This document shows positions 1 to 6,028 of a DNA stretch of 8,429 nucleotides, one piece after another. The stretch comes from Gammaproteobacteria bacterium. Lineage in GTDB: Bacteria > Pseudomonadota > Gammaproteobacteria > UBA6429 > Thiohalophilaceae. The notes under the pieces were generated by a model, which was given only the letters and a program-made list of their open reading frames with translations, was not told the DNA's origin and did not search any database. Within the stretch, counting starts at the first letter, position 1; each line of letters opens with the position of its first letter. The DNA is taken from NCBI GenBank assembly GCA_024639445.1, contig JAHEIJ010000087.1, positions 1 to 8,429 on the forward strand, written 5' to 3'. The translations under genes were made by a program, and so were the position numbers.

Positions 1-486
1 CTCGACATACAATTTTACCCGGCCCCTCGCCAGCTTGTCATTTTTCAACACCTGGGTGATCACCACTGTATAGCGATAACTGCGCAGACCATTGGGTTCC
101 AAGCTGAAACGCTGCAGTCGTAATCCACGAGAAGCGTCCCGCGGCGACACGATGCCCCGATAGAACGCCAGTTCTTCCTTGAGCTCCAGTATCTCACCCT
201 GTAAGACTTTCAGATTGTTATCGAGTTCATTGTAGGCTTTGCGCTCGATTTGTGCCGCCCGCTCAAGTTGGGCTTTCTGCTCCCGTAGATGATCGATTTC
301 GCCATACAGCTCATCAACCAGCGCCGCCAACCGTAACTGCTCAAGGTCAACCTCAGCGCTATCGTATCCGGCTTTAAACCGTCCATAATCAAACAACCCC
401 CAGCCCCCCACAACGATGGCCAGCAGCCCAAGGAGGATGAACACGCGAGTTTTCCAGGGATTATGGGGTTTGACTTTGAGTTGCAT
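1..486 (-). CDS. Membrane-anchored coiled-coil protein, DUF6776-like (3' end beyond window)
   Basis: The frame is open from an ATG at 486 to the window edge, giving 162 residues without a stop; the C-terminus is missing. Seen: a short basic N-terminus, one hydrophobic segment at about residues 14-32, then a charged Glu/Leu/Lys-rich stretch at about 44-110 that looks like a coiled coil, followed by a beta-rich part. This fits a single-pass inner-membrane protein with most of its mass in the periplasm. The gene starts 8 nt after the argC stop, with a weak AGG-type ribosome site overlapping that stop, so the two are probably translationally coupled. From memory, Pseudomonas and relatives carry a protein of this kind (DUF6776) after argC, followed by a bactofilin gene and erpA. 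The function is unknown, and the family name rests on architecture and position. Confidence 0.8.
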   Translation of the reverse strand, partial: MQLKVKPHNPWKTRVFILLGLLAIVVGGWGLFDYGRFKAGYDSAEVDLEQLRLAALVDELYGEIDHLREQKAQLERAAQIERKAYNELDNNLKVLQGEILELKEELAFYRGIVSPRDASRGLRLQRFSLEPNGLRSYRYTVVITQVLKNDKLARGRVKLYVE

Positions 487-494
487 GATGTTAC

Positions 495-1526
495 CTAGGG
501 CAGCAAGGCGATGATATTCAGCCCGACTGCCTCTTCCAGACCAAACATAATGTTCATATTCTGTACGGCCTGGCCGGCCGCCCCTTTGACCAGATTGTCG
601 ATGACCGACAGGACCACGAGGGTATCGCCTCCCTGGGGCCGATGAATACTTAACCGACAGGTGTTGGCACCCCGGACACTGCGTGTCTCCGGATGACTGT
701 CGGCGGGCAGCACGTCCACAAAGGGCTCATTTTCATAGCGCGACTCATACAGTTGCTGCAAATCGGCCGCCTCCGCCGTCAGTTCGGCGTACAGCGTGGC
801 ATGAAGCCCCCGAATCATCGGTGTCAGGTGCGGCACAAAAGTCAAACCAACCTTGGTATCGGTAACCCGTTGCAGCCCTTGACTGATTTCCGGCAAATGC
901 CGGTGGCCGGGAACGGCATAAGCTTTGAAACTCTCACTGGCTTCCCCCAGCAGCGTACCGACACTGGCCTTACGGCCCGCGCCACTCACACCCGATTTGG
1001 CATCAGCAATCAAACGACCGGCATTCACCAGGCCCTTTTCCAGTAAGGGCAGAAAACCGAGTTGTACCGCCGTCGGATAACACCCCGGGTTGGCAACCAG
1101 CCGGGCTTTCGCCACCGCAGCGCGGTTAACTTCGGGTAATCCATAGACGGCTTCTTTCAGCAGTTCAGGACAGGCATGGGGTTGACCGTACCACTGGGCC
1201 CATACTGCCGGGTCTTTGAGACGAAAGTCGGCCGCCAAATCGATTACTCGTACACCGGCATCCAGTAACGCCGGGGTATGCTGCATGGCAATACCGTTAG
1301 GCGTGGCAAAAAACACCACGTCACAATCATTCAATCCCGCCTTGTCGGGCTCGCAGAACGCAAGGTCCACATGACCCCGCAGGTTGGGGAACATATCCGC
1401 CACGGCCTGACCCGCCTCGGAACGCGAGGTGATGGCAGTGAGTTCCACTTCCGGATGAGCCGCCAACAAACGTAATAACTCAACGCCCGTATAACCGGTT
1501 CCGCCAACAATTGCTGCTTTAATCAT
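495..1526 (-). CDS. argC: N-acetyl-gamma-glutamyl-phosphate reductase
   Basis: ArgC carries out the NADPH-dependent reduction of N-acetyl-glutamyl phosphate to N-acetylglutamate semialdehyde, the third step of arginine biosynthesis, in the cytoplasm. The 343 residues match the usual length. Seen: the N-terminal Rossmann motif GGTGYTG at 8-14; the active-site motif NPGCYPTA with catalytic Cys149; the conserved DAKSGVSGAGR at 175-185; and GHRHLPEI at 207-214, which holds the conserved histidine. The ATG at 1526 gives the typical M-I-K beginning. Its purine-rich GAGAGG lies very close to the ATG, so initiation may be modest. A TATTAT -10-like hexamer lies at 1550-1555 on the minus strand, but I find no good -35 and no convincing ArgR box. 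A terminator upstream implies a separate promoter. It probably forms an operon with the membrane protein gene 8 nt downstream. Confidence 0.97.
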   Translation of the reverse strand: MIKAAIVGGTGYTGVELLRLLAAHPEVELTAITSRSEAGQAVADMFPNLRGHVDLAFCEPDKAGLNDCDVVFFATPNGIAMQHTPALLDAGVRVIDLAADFRLKDPAVWAQWYGQPHACPELLKEAVYGLPEVNRAAVAKARLVANPGCYPTAVQLGFLPLLEKGLVNAGRLIADAKSGVSGAGRKASVGTLLGEASESFKAYAVPGHRHLPEISQGLQRVTDTKVGLTFVPHLTPMIRGLHATLYAELTAEAADLQQLYESRYENEPFVDVLPADSHPETRSVRGANTCRLSIHRPQGGDTLVVLSVIDNLVKGAAGQAVQNMNIMFGLEEAVGLNIIALLP

Positions 1527-1585
1527 GCCTCTCTGACAACCCGCTTGGAATAATACTCAGCAGTCAATGATAATTGCTTATGAAA

Positions 1586-1629
1586 CAATAAGAAAGGCCC
1601 CACTCTTCGAAAACTTCTGTAGAGTGGGG
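1586..1629 (-). terminator. Rho-independent terminator of the DUF5666/DUF6502 block
   Basis: A perfect 9-bp stem, CCCCACTCT (1598-1606) against AGAGTGGGG (1621-1629), encloses a 14-nt loop. Read on the minus strand it is followed by CCTTTCTTATTGTTT, an interrupted T-rich tail. It lies about 48 nt beyond the stop of the 501-residue DUF5666 gene, where a terminator is expected, and it insulates argC. On the plus strand the stem is followed by AAAATTC, so the terminator works only for the minus strand. Confidence 0.75.
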
Positions 1630-1676
1630 AAAATTCAGTTTCTGGGATCTAATCCTTGTTACAGAGAGGCGTAAAA

Positions 1677-3182
1677 TTATTCTTCATTTTCAATTTCAAG
1701 CTTTCTCCAGTCAATGGAAGTACCATTCCATTCACCTTCTGCTCCAACGATATTACCCAGATTCACGGTAGAGAAGAACTGGGTCCGATCAATCGGATGA
1801 TCATTCACATCTTCATAGTCAGTGATGCTTGCACCATCTACATTAATACCTAATATCGTAACGCCAAAATTTATATCGTCTATCTGCTCTACTTCGCCTT
1901 GCAGTTTTACATTTTGGGGGTCACTACTATCCCATGTCTCAGCTTTAATTTCCTCAGCATACACTATCCCTGAGCCAACTAATCTGCCACGTACCTGAAC
2001 ATAATCCGTAGTTTTTAGAAATAAACTGTCATCCAACTCATTAACGGTTTGCGCGTTCCCTTCAATCTTGCTTAAACCATTCACAACCACCGTAATGGGG
2101 GGAGTTAGTCCATTAACAAGTTCAATCGTTATCACTTCGGTCGAAGGTGAATAACCTGCGACAGGAGCATCAATTTCTATCTCATCGTGAAAGCTGATTT
2201 CTTCGGCAATCAATATTCCTGACGCCAAGTAGCCTTCAACTTCCAGTCGCACGCCGACAGCAATGTCTTCATCCAAACCGCCCTTGAATACTGTATTCAG
2301 GTTTGTTCGCACCATTTGAATACCGATCAGGAAATCACTTCCGGCTGTAAAAGGCGCAGGCGCTGTTGTAACAATCCCCTCATATTCCACTTCATCATCG
2401 TTGCTTCCACCAATATCGTCATCCTGCTCAACGCTTGTGGCATTAATCTGCGTACCGCTATAAGTCCCTTTCACTTCGACCTGCATACCCGGTTGCAATG
2501 AAGGACTTGGTATCACTGAAGAATAATCAACCGTCAATCCATTTATTGTAAATGTCAGAGCTGGCTCATCTACGCTATCAATAATACCTTTGATTTCGAC
2601 AGCATCTTCGATTGGAAATGTACCAGTTTTTTTCAGGTAACCGGCATGGATGCGGCCTTGGTCATCCCGAAGACCACTAACCTCAACAATATCGTCAGGA
2701 TCAAAGGTGGCAAGGTTCACCCCATCAGGTTTGGTCTGACTGTCAACAATGACTAGCTGGCCCATCACAACCAATCCTTGTGTTGATGCATCTATTTGAC
2801 TCGCACTGTCTACTGGCCCCTCTATACTATCGTTATAATAAATCGCATCAGCCGTACCGGACTTACCATCTGCATTGAAGTCCCCGACAACACGAACCAC
2901 CTGGCCTTCACTGAATCCGAGAATGTTGCGTAAACAGTCTTCTGCATCAACAGCGACAACACACTGATCATCAACCCGAACACCCTCGACGTAGATCGCG
3001 GCATTGTCCGTATCAAACTTCACACCATTTACCGTGATACTGCCGATGCCGGTAACGGTACCGGTACTGATTCCCGTACCCCCGATACCACCTTCGGCGA
3101 AAACGGAACCACCACCACAACCAGCAAGTAACAGCGCACTAAGCAGTGGCAGAATTAAAATAGTTTCAGGAATCTTGTTCAT
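1677..3182 (-). CDS. DUF5666 multi-repeat lipoprotein (501 aa)
   Basis: The function is unknown; this is a predicted exported lipoprotein of the DUF5666 type. With the ATG at 3182 it has 501 residues and a classic lipoprotein signal: Asn-Lys, a hydrophobic core at about 7-19, and the lipobox LLAGC with Cys22, followed by a Gly-rich linker. The mature part is acidic and beta-rich. It reads as about six degenerate modules (roughly 42-122, 134-186, 195-253, 266-331, 337-415, 426-499), many ending in a V-x-V-x-G ... A-x-x-I pattern. D101-x-N-x-D-G with D112 resembles a calcium loop, and C74/C83 could form a disulfide. An in-frame ATG at 3191 is an alternative start; a TTG-type upstream extension would spoil the signal peptide. 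The start lies inside the DUF6502 gene (17-nt overlap), so translation is probably coupled. The DNA looks AT-richer than argC. It is paralogous to the 482-residue protein upstream. Confidence 0.88.
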   Translation of the reverse strand: MNKIPETILILPLLSALLLAGCGGGSVFAEGGIGGTGISTGTVTGIGSITVNGVKFDTDNAAIYVEGVRVDDQCVVAVDAEDCLRNILGFSEGQVVRVVGDFNADGKSGTADAIYYNDSIEGPVDSASQIDASTQGLVVMGQLVIVDSQTKPDGVNLATFDPDDIVEVSGLRDDQGRIHAGYLKKTGTFPIEDAVEIKGIIDSVDEPALTFTINGLTVDYSSVIPSPSLQPGMQVEVKGTYSGTQINATSVEQDDDIGGSNDDEVEYEGIVTTAPAPFTAGSDFLIGIQMVRTNLNTVFKGGLDEDIAVGVRLEVEGYLASGILIAEEISFHDEIEIDAPVAGYSPSTEVITIELVNGLTPPITVVVNGLSKIEGNAQTVNELDDSLFLKTTDYVQVRGRLVGSGIVYAEEIKAETWDSSDPQNVKLQGEVEQIDDINFGVTILGINVDGASITDYEDVNDHPIDRTQFFSTVNLGNIVGAEGEWNGTSIDWRKLEIENEE

Positions 3183-4014
3183 CGGAATCATCCCGGCCTT
3201 CGCCTTCGGGGTTTTCAAAGTAATAAATACCAATGCCGGCCATGTTCCGGCCAGTGCCATCTACAGATGGATTGATATCACGATCCCTTTTGGCCAACCA
3301 TCCATTGAATTCTTCGAGTAATTGCTGGGCTTTCTCAGCGGAAAGTGCCCTGAATTCCGGCAACACCTCATTCGGCAGGTTGTCGTAGCGCACCTTGCGC
3401 TGAAAGTATTTTCGCTCAACTGCGGGATCAAGATTGTGATCTATGGTGGAAATCAGTGCACTGGTATCCGCGCCGAGAATATATAGCTTGTCGACTTCGC
3501 TTTCCTGGGGAATATAGGCGTGAGACATAAGGCGCAAGTTCCCGTTCTCCTGTCGCTCAACATTTCCCACTCGCAGCAATTCATCGAGAATGGCCCGGGC
3601 AGGTACATCGCCACTGTATTTCTTAACCAGGCTGGTAAATGAGGCCTCACCCTCCTCGAAGGGTAAATCCCGGGGCTGGGCATTTCCAGTCTGATATGCC
3701 GCATCGAGTAACCAGCCACCGATAACCCGGGCTGCCCGGTTGTAACGTTCTTCTTCCGCGGTATCATCTGGCCGGGCTAAATCCTGCACCCGGCTTACTT
3801 CCTTGCGGCTCAGCCCGGTGAGAACCGATACACGCGACACCGTCTGCTTGCGGCCCGTGATGCCAAAGTCTTGGGTCGCGACATCAACATAGACCCATTT
3901 GGCCAGGTCAGCGAATGTGCCATAGGAAATACCATTTCGCAGCAGGACACGCACGAGGGGACGCAGAATTCGCAGGGTGGCTGCTGACAGCGCTTGTACC
4001 AGGGTCTTACTCAT
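3166..4014 (-). CDS. DUF6502 protein with helix-turn-helix-like segments
   Basis: A 282-residue cytoplasmic-looking protein with no signal peptide or membrane segment. Residues 1-50 carry an LRPLVRVLLRNGISYGTFADLAKWVYVDVA-like segment typical of the DUF6502 family as I remember it. Residues 57-78, including VSVLTGLSRKEVSRV, read as a helix-turn-helix with a recognition helix rich in Arg, Lys and Ser. Residues 126-165 resemble a second winged-helix unit (SLVKKYSG ... ILDELLRVGNVE). The end is acidic, after GIGIYYFE. DNA binding and regulation are inference; no function is established that I know of. The ATG at 4014 is preferred; a TTG at 4035 would add seven residues but falls within the palindrome at 4018-4035. 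No clear Shine-Dalgarno precedes the ATG. The gene lies 100 nt after the 482-residue DUF5666 gene and overlaps the next DUF5666 gene by 17 nt. Confidence 0.87.
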   Translation of the reverse strand: MSKTLVQALSAATLRILRPLVRVLLRNGISYGTFADLAKWVYVDVATQDFGITGRKQTVSRVSVLTGLSRKEVSRVQDLARPDDTAEEERYNRAARVIGGWLLDAAYQTGNAQPRDLPFEEGEASFTSLVKKYSGDVPARAILDELLRVGNVERQENGNLRLMSHAYIPQESEVDKLYILGADTSALISTIDHNLDPAVERKYFQRKVRYDNLPNEVLPEFRALSAEKAQQLLEEFNGWLAKRDRDINPSVDGTGRNMAGIGIYYFENPEGEGRDDSDEQDS

Positions 4015-4017
4015 GCT

Positions 4018-4035
4018 TTGGGACCATATTCCCAA
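4018..4035 (-). promoter_or_regulatory. 18-bp inverted repeat in front of DUF6502 (site 1)
   Basis: On the minus strand the site reads TTGGGAATATGGTCCCAA, a perfect 6-bp inverted repeat with a 6-nt centre, ending 3 nt before the DUF6502 ATG. The same half-sites with the same spacing occur twice upstream of the 482-residue DUF5666 gene. It may be an operator for a dimeric regulator. Because it lies in the ribosome-binding region, it could instead act as an mRNA hairpin that limits initiation. A weak promoter (TTGTTC, 16 bp, ATTAAT) may lie just upstream of it. Confidence 0.5.
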
Positions 4036-4066
4036 TTAATGGAAAAATCAAGCTGAGAACAAAGGT

Positions 4067-4096
4067 GAGCGACACGCCGTCCCTGGCATATCGCTC
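4067..4096 (-). repeat. Imperfect stem-loop between DUF5666 and DUF6502 genes
   Basis: GAGCGA (4067-4072) pairs with TCGCTC (4091-4096), with an inner GCC/GGC pairing after a small internal loop. On the minus strand it is followed about 20 nt later by GATTTTT. It lies between the stop of the 482-residue gene and the DUF6502 start, and could be an attenuator or an mRNA-stability hairpin. There is no adjacent T-run, so it is a poor terminator. Confidence 0.3.
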
Positions 4097-4114
4097 GGGG
4101 GAACACCTTCAAAC

Positions 4115-5563
4115 TCAGTCCTCGATTTCCACCTGCTCGGCAAGCCCATCGCCATTCACGTCCGTGATATCGACAATATCCCCGGTAGCTGGCTGTCTTG
4201 GTAAATAAACGGTACTGCCATTAACGGTGAAGGTGACATTCATGGCGGTGATGGTATTGCCAGGAACGAAACTATCCAGCGGTCCCTCGACTTCATATTC
4301 CTGGGGACTGTTTTCAATTTGCAATCGGGTGGCAAAAATCTGACCGGCCTGATTCTGCATGCCTTTCACTTCGACATAGGCACCGGATGGAACATCTGTC
4401 CTCAAGTCGAATTGCTGCAGGCTGTCATCGCCGGGATACATGGTGTTGCTATCGAGGGTGACCGTCACTGTACCTGTGGCGTTTCCAAAGGCAATGGTCA
4501 AAGTCCCGCTCTTGGCACCACTGGCGGATAAAGCTGCCACCGTACCTTTGAATTCAAGCGAGTCTTGCTTGTCTTCGATTTCATCCACGACCAGGACCCC
4601 GTTGCGGTAGTCCCCTTCAACCTTGACCATCATGCCATCAGCTGACTGGTCATTGATGGCATCTTCAATTTCCGCCGGCTCGTATTCAATATCGCCATTT
4701 AGATCAAGTGTTATGTCATTTAGGAACCAGCTGTCAGTGGCAGCGTCATACGAGAGCACACCACGAATTTCGACTTCGCCTTCATCGTCCTCGAGGTGAT
4801 GACGATCTTCCAGCTCAACCTTGGAGGCTTCGAGGCTGCTCGGGCCGGTTGGCGTGCCTTCAACTTCGACATATTGACCAATCTGGATACCGCTTACCGG
4901 AATAATGGCATTACTGGCCAGGGTGAACGTAATAGTGGCATTAAAGAAAGTCGTTAAGGTGTAAGTGTTGCCGTTGATATCACTGATTTCTCCCTTGACC
5001 TCAAAGTCATTATCTCCAACATCTTCTTTTTTAATGTATGTTGCCTGCAAGGCCTGACCATTGAAGTAACCACTCACTTCAATATGTGCATTGTCAGCAA
5101 GGGTGGCAAAACTGAAGTTAGGATCATGTTGCGTATCGAACTGTGTATCGACACTGCTGACGGAAACGGGTACACCGAAGATGGTCATGTGTTTCAAGGT
5201 GGGATCAGTACCATCCGCAGCCAGATTCTGTACCGGCCCTTCAAGTTCATCCTCGTAGATAATCTGGTTTGCGGTACCGGTTCGGCCATCTGGGTTAACA
5301 CTACCTTTTACCTTCACCACCATCCCGACTTTCAAGGCACTGTCATCAAACGCAGCTTCATCTTCTACTTCATATTCTGACTGATTGGTTTCATATTCCA
5401 CGCCATTGATGTAGACACTGCCAAACCCGGTGATGGCACCAACGGTTGTAATACCCGTGATCCCGTTTTCGCCGTCACCTGGACCACCACTCCCACCACA
5501 CCCCAGCATTACCGCCGTGGCTATGCTGGCCAGGGTAAAATTCCTTAATTGATTGATTTTCAT
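4115..5563 (-). CDS. DUF5666 multi-repeat lipoprotein (482 aa)
   Basis: The function is unknown; this is a predicted exported protein of the DUF5666 type and the first gene of the block. The ATG at 5563 is supported by an AGGAG ribosome site at 5572-5576, 8 nt away. The N-terminus has a Lys/Arg start, a hydrophobic core at about 9-21 and VMLGC with Cys22. The Met at -3 makes this lipobox slightly atypical, and it is followed by a Gly/Ser-rich linker. Six acidic beta-rich modules follow (about 42-110, 126-180, 187-252, 265-331, 337-417, 423-482). Module 1 matches the 501-residue paralogue closely (TGFGSVYINGV against TGIGSITVNGV; DGRTGTA against DGKSGTA; both ending in LEGPV or IEGPV). The C-terminus carries an EF-hand-like loop starting at D468 with N470, D472, G473, E476 and E479. 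A promoter and two palindromes lie upstream. A surface or periplasmic binding or adhesion role is possible but not shown. Confidence 0.9.
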   Translation of the reverse strand: MKINQLRNFTLASIATAVMLGCGGSGGPGDGENGITGITTVGAITGFGSVYINGVEYETNQSEYEVEDEAAFDDSALKVGMVVKVKGSVNPDGRTGTANQIIYEDELEGPVQNLAADGTDPTLKHMTIFGVPVSVSSVDTQFDTQHDPNFSFATLADNAHIEVSGYFNGQALQATYIKKEDVGDNDFEVKGEISDINGNTYTLTTFFNATITFTLASNAIIPVSGIQIGQYVEVEGTPTGPSSLEASKVELEDRHHLEDDEGEVEIRGVLSYDAATDSWFLNDITLDLNGDIEYEPAEIEDAINDQSADGMMVKVEGDYRNGVLVVDEIEDKQDSLEFKGTVAALSASGAKSGTLTIAFGNATGTVTVTLDSNTMYPGDDSLQQFDLRTDVPSGAYVEVKGMQNQAGQIFATRLQIENSPQEYEVEGPLDSFVPGNTITAMNVTFTVNGSTVYLPRQPATGDIVDITDVNGDGLAEQVEIED

Positions 5564-5591
5564 GACCTTATCTCCTGCGCTCTTTGAATAA

Positions 5592-5609
5592 TTGGGATTA
5601 TTTTCCCAT
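5592..5609 (-). promoter_or_regulatory. 18-bp inverted repeat, proximal site (site 2)
   Basis: On the minus strand the site reads ATGGGAAAATAATCCCAA; the inner 5 bp of each arm pair exactly and the outermost pair is mismatched. It shares TGGG ... TCCCAA at the same spacing with the sites at 4018-4035 and 5638-5655. It lies about 29 nt upstream of the 482-residue gene's ATG and just downstream of the predicted -10, where a bound protein would block transcription. Confidence 0.5.
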
Positions 5610-5620
5610 ATTTTGAATAG

Positions 5621-5649
5621 AGCTTAGTGGATCATTTTTGGGATTTCAA
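5621..5649 (-). promoter_or_regulatory. Candidate sigma70-type promoter of the DUF5666/DUF6502 block
   Basis: On the minus strand, -35 TTGAAA (5644-5649; 5 of 6 consensus) and -10 TAAGCT (5621-5626; matches consensus at T1, A2 and T6 only) are separated by exactly 17 bp. The -35 sits in the centre of palindrome site 3, and palindrome site 2 lies just after the expected start point. The weak -10 keeps confidence moderate. Confidence 0.4.
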
Positions 5650-5655
5650 GCCCAA
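5638..5655 (-). promoter_or_regulatory. 18-bp inverted repeat overlapping the -35 (site 3)
   Basis: On the minus strand the site reads TTGGGCTTGAAATCCCAA. The arms TTGGG and CCCAA pair perfectly with an 8-nt centre, the same layout as site 1. Its centre is 46 bp from that of site 2. The candidate -35 TTGAAA lies inside it, so a bound protein would compete with RNA polymerase. Confidence 0.5.
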
Positions 5656-5730
5656 TTTTAATATTTTTGAAATAACCGGGTCCGGGTTTTGCCAGCATCC
5701 AATCCACCGGGCCATGTCATGCAGAATCAA

Positions 5731-5760
5731 TGCTCGTGCGAGCAAATCAGAACAGATTTG
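5731..5760. repeat. Two overlapping perfect inverted repeats
   Basis: TGCTCG-TG-CGAGCA (5731-5744) is a 14-bp near-continuous palindrome. It overlaps by two bases CAAATC-AGAACA-GATTTG (5743-5760), a 6-bp inverted repeat with a 6-nt centre. Neither is followed by a T-run, so they do not look like terminators. They may be regulator sites for the divergent promoters or a remnant of a small palindromic repeat element; the sequence does not decide. Confidence 0.4.
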
Positions 5761-5838
5761 AAAAAGTCGCGGTTTAATAAAGTGATGTGGACGAGATGGA
5801 ATACAAAGGCCTGAACAAAATAGTGAGGCAATAAAAAC

Positions 5839-5853
5839 GCGGCCAATGGCCGC
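5839..5853 (-). repeat. GC-rich hairpin with T-tract on minus strand
   Basis: GCGGCC-AAT-GGCCGC forms a 6-bp all-GC stem with a 3-nt loop; counted as a palindrome it is 7 bp per arm around one base. On the minus strand it is followed by GTTTTTATT, like an intrinsic terminator. There is no minus-strand gene to its right in this window. It may shield the DUF5666 promoter from antisense transcription starting in the thioredoxin region, or be a relic. Confidence 0.4.
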
Positions 5854-6028
5854 CAAATAATGTAGCTTTGGTTATTGTTATTAATGCTAACGGATACTCC
5901 CCCTTGCAGATTCCTACGCTATCCCACAGAGTTTGCAGGGTCAAGTGGTTTTGGCATCATTTATTCATTTAACCCACTGTCTGGCTGTGAGTTTTCTATC
6001 AGACGCTCATGATAAACTCTCGCCCATA

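Larger units (their letters stand above)
5564..6028. other. 465-bp divergent intergenic region rich in palindromes
   Basis: This gap separates the minus-strand DUF5666 block from the plus-strand thioredoxin-hemJ genes. It holds the ribosome site and predicted promoter of the 482-residue gene, two copies of the shared 18-bp palindrome, and two further unrelated inverted-repeat elements listed separately. It is AT-rich. I see no convincing promoter for the plus-strand genes, although one must lie here or be weak. A 74-codon minus-strand frame at 5632-5856 has a TTG start, no ribosome site and no recognisable protein, so I do not annotate it. Confidence 0.6.

Noticed and set aside
693..1046. 117-codon plus-strand reading frame inside argC
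   Set aside because: It lies wholly antisense to a confident argC and its translation shows no family motif; it is a by-product of argC codon use.
1527..1597. ArgR box upstream of argC
   Set aside because: The region is AT-rich, but I could not align a convincing TGAAT/ATTCA pair at the expected spacing.
3004..3321. 105-codon plus-strand frame across the DUF6502/DUF5666 overlap
   Set aside because: It is antisense to two well-supported genes; its proline-rich start is the reverse complement of the Gly-rich lipoprotein linker.
5632..5856. 74-codon minus-strand reading frame in the divergent region
   Set aside because: It starts with TTG inside the GC-rich hairpin, has no ribosome site, resembles no protein I know, and overlaps the candidate promoter and palindrome site 3.
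5933..6028. N-terminal extension of the thioredoxin-like protein from an ATG at 5933
   Set aside because: The extra 32 residues do not resemble the family, and the start at 6029 gives a normal basic-hydrophobic membrane anchor.
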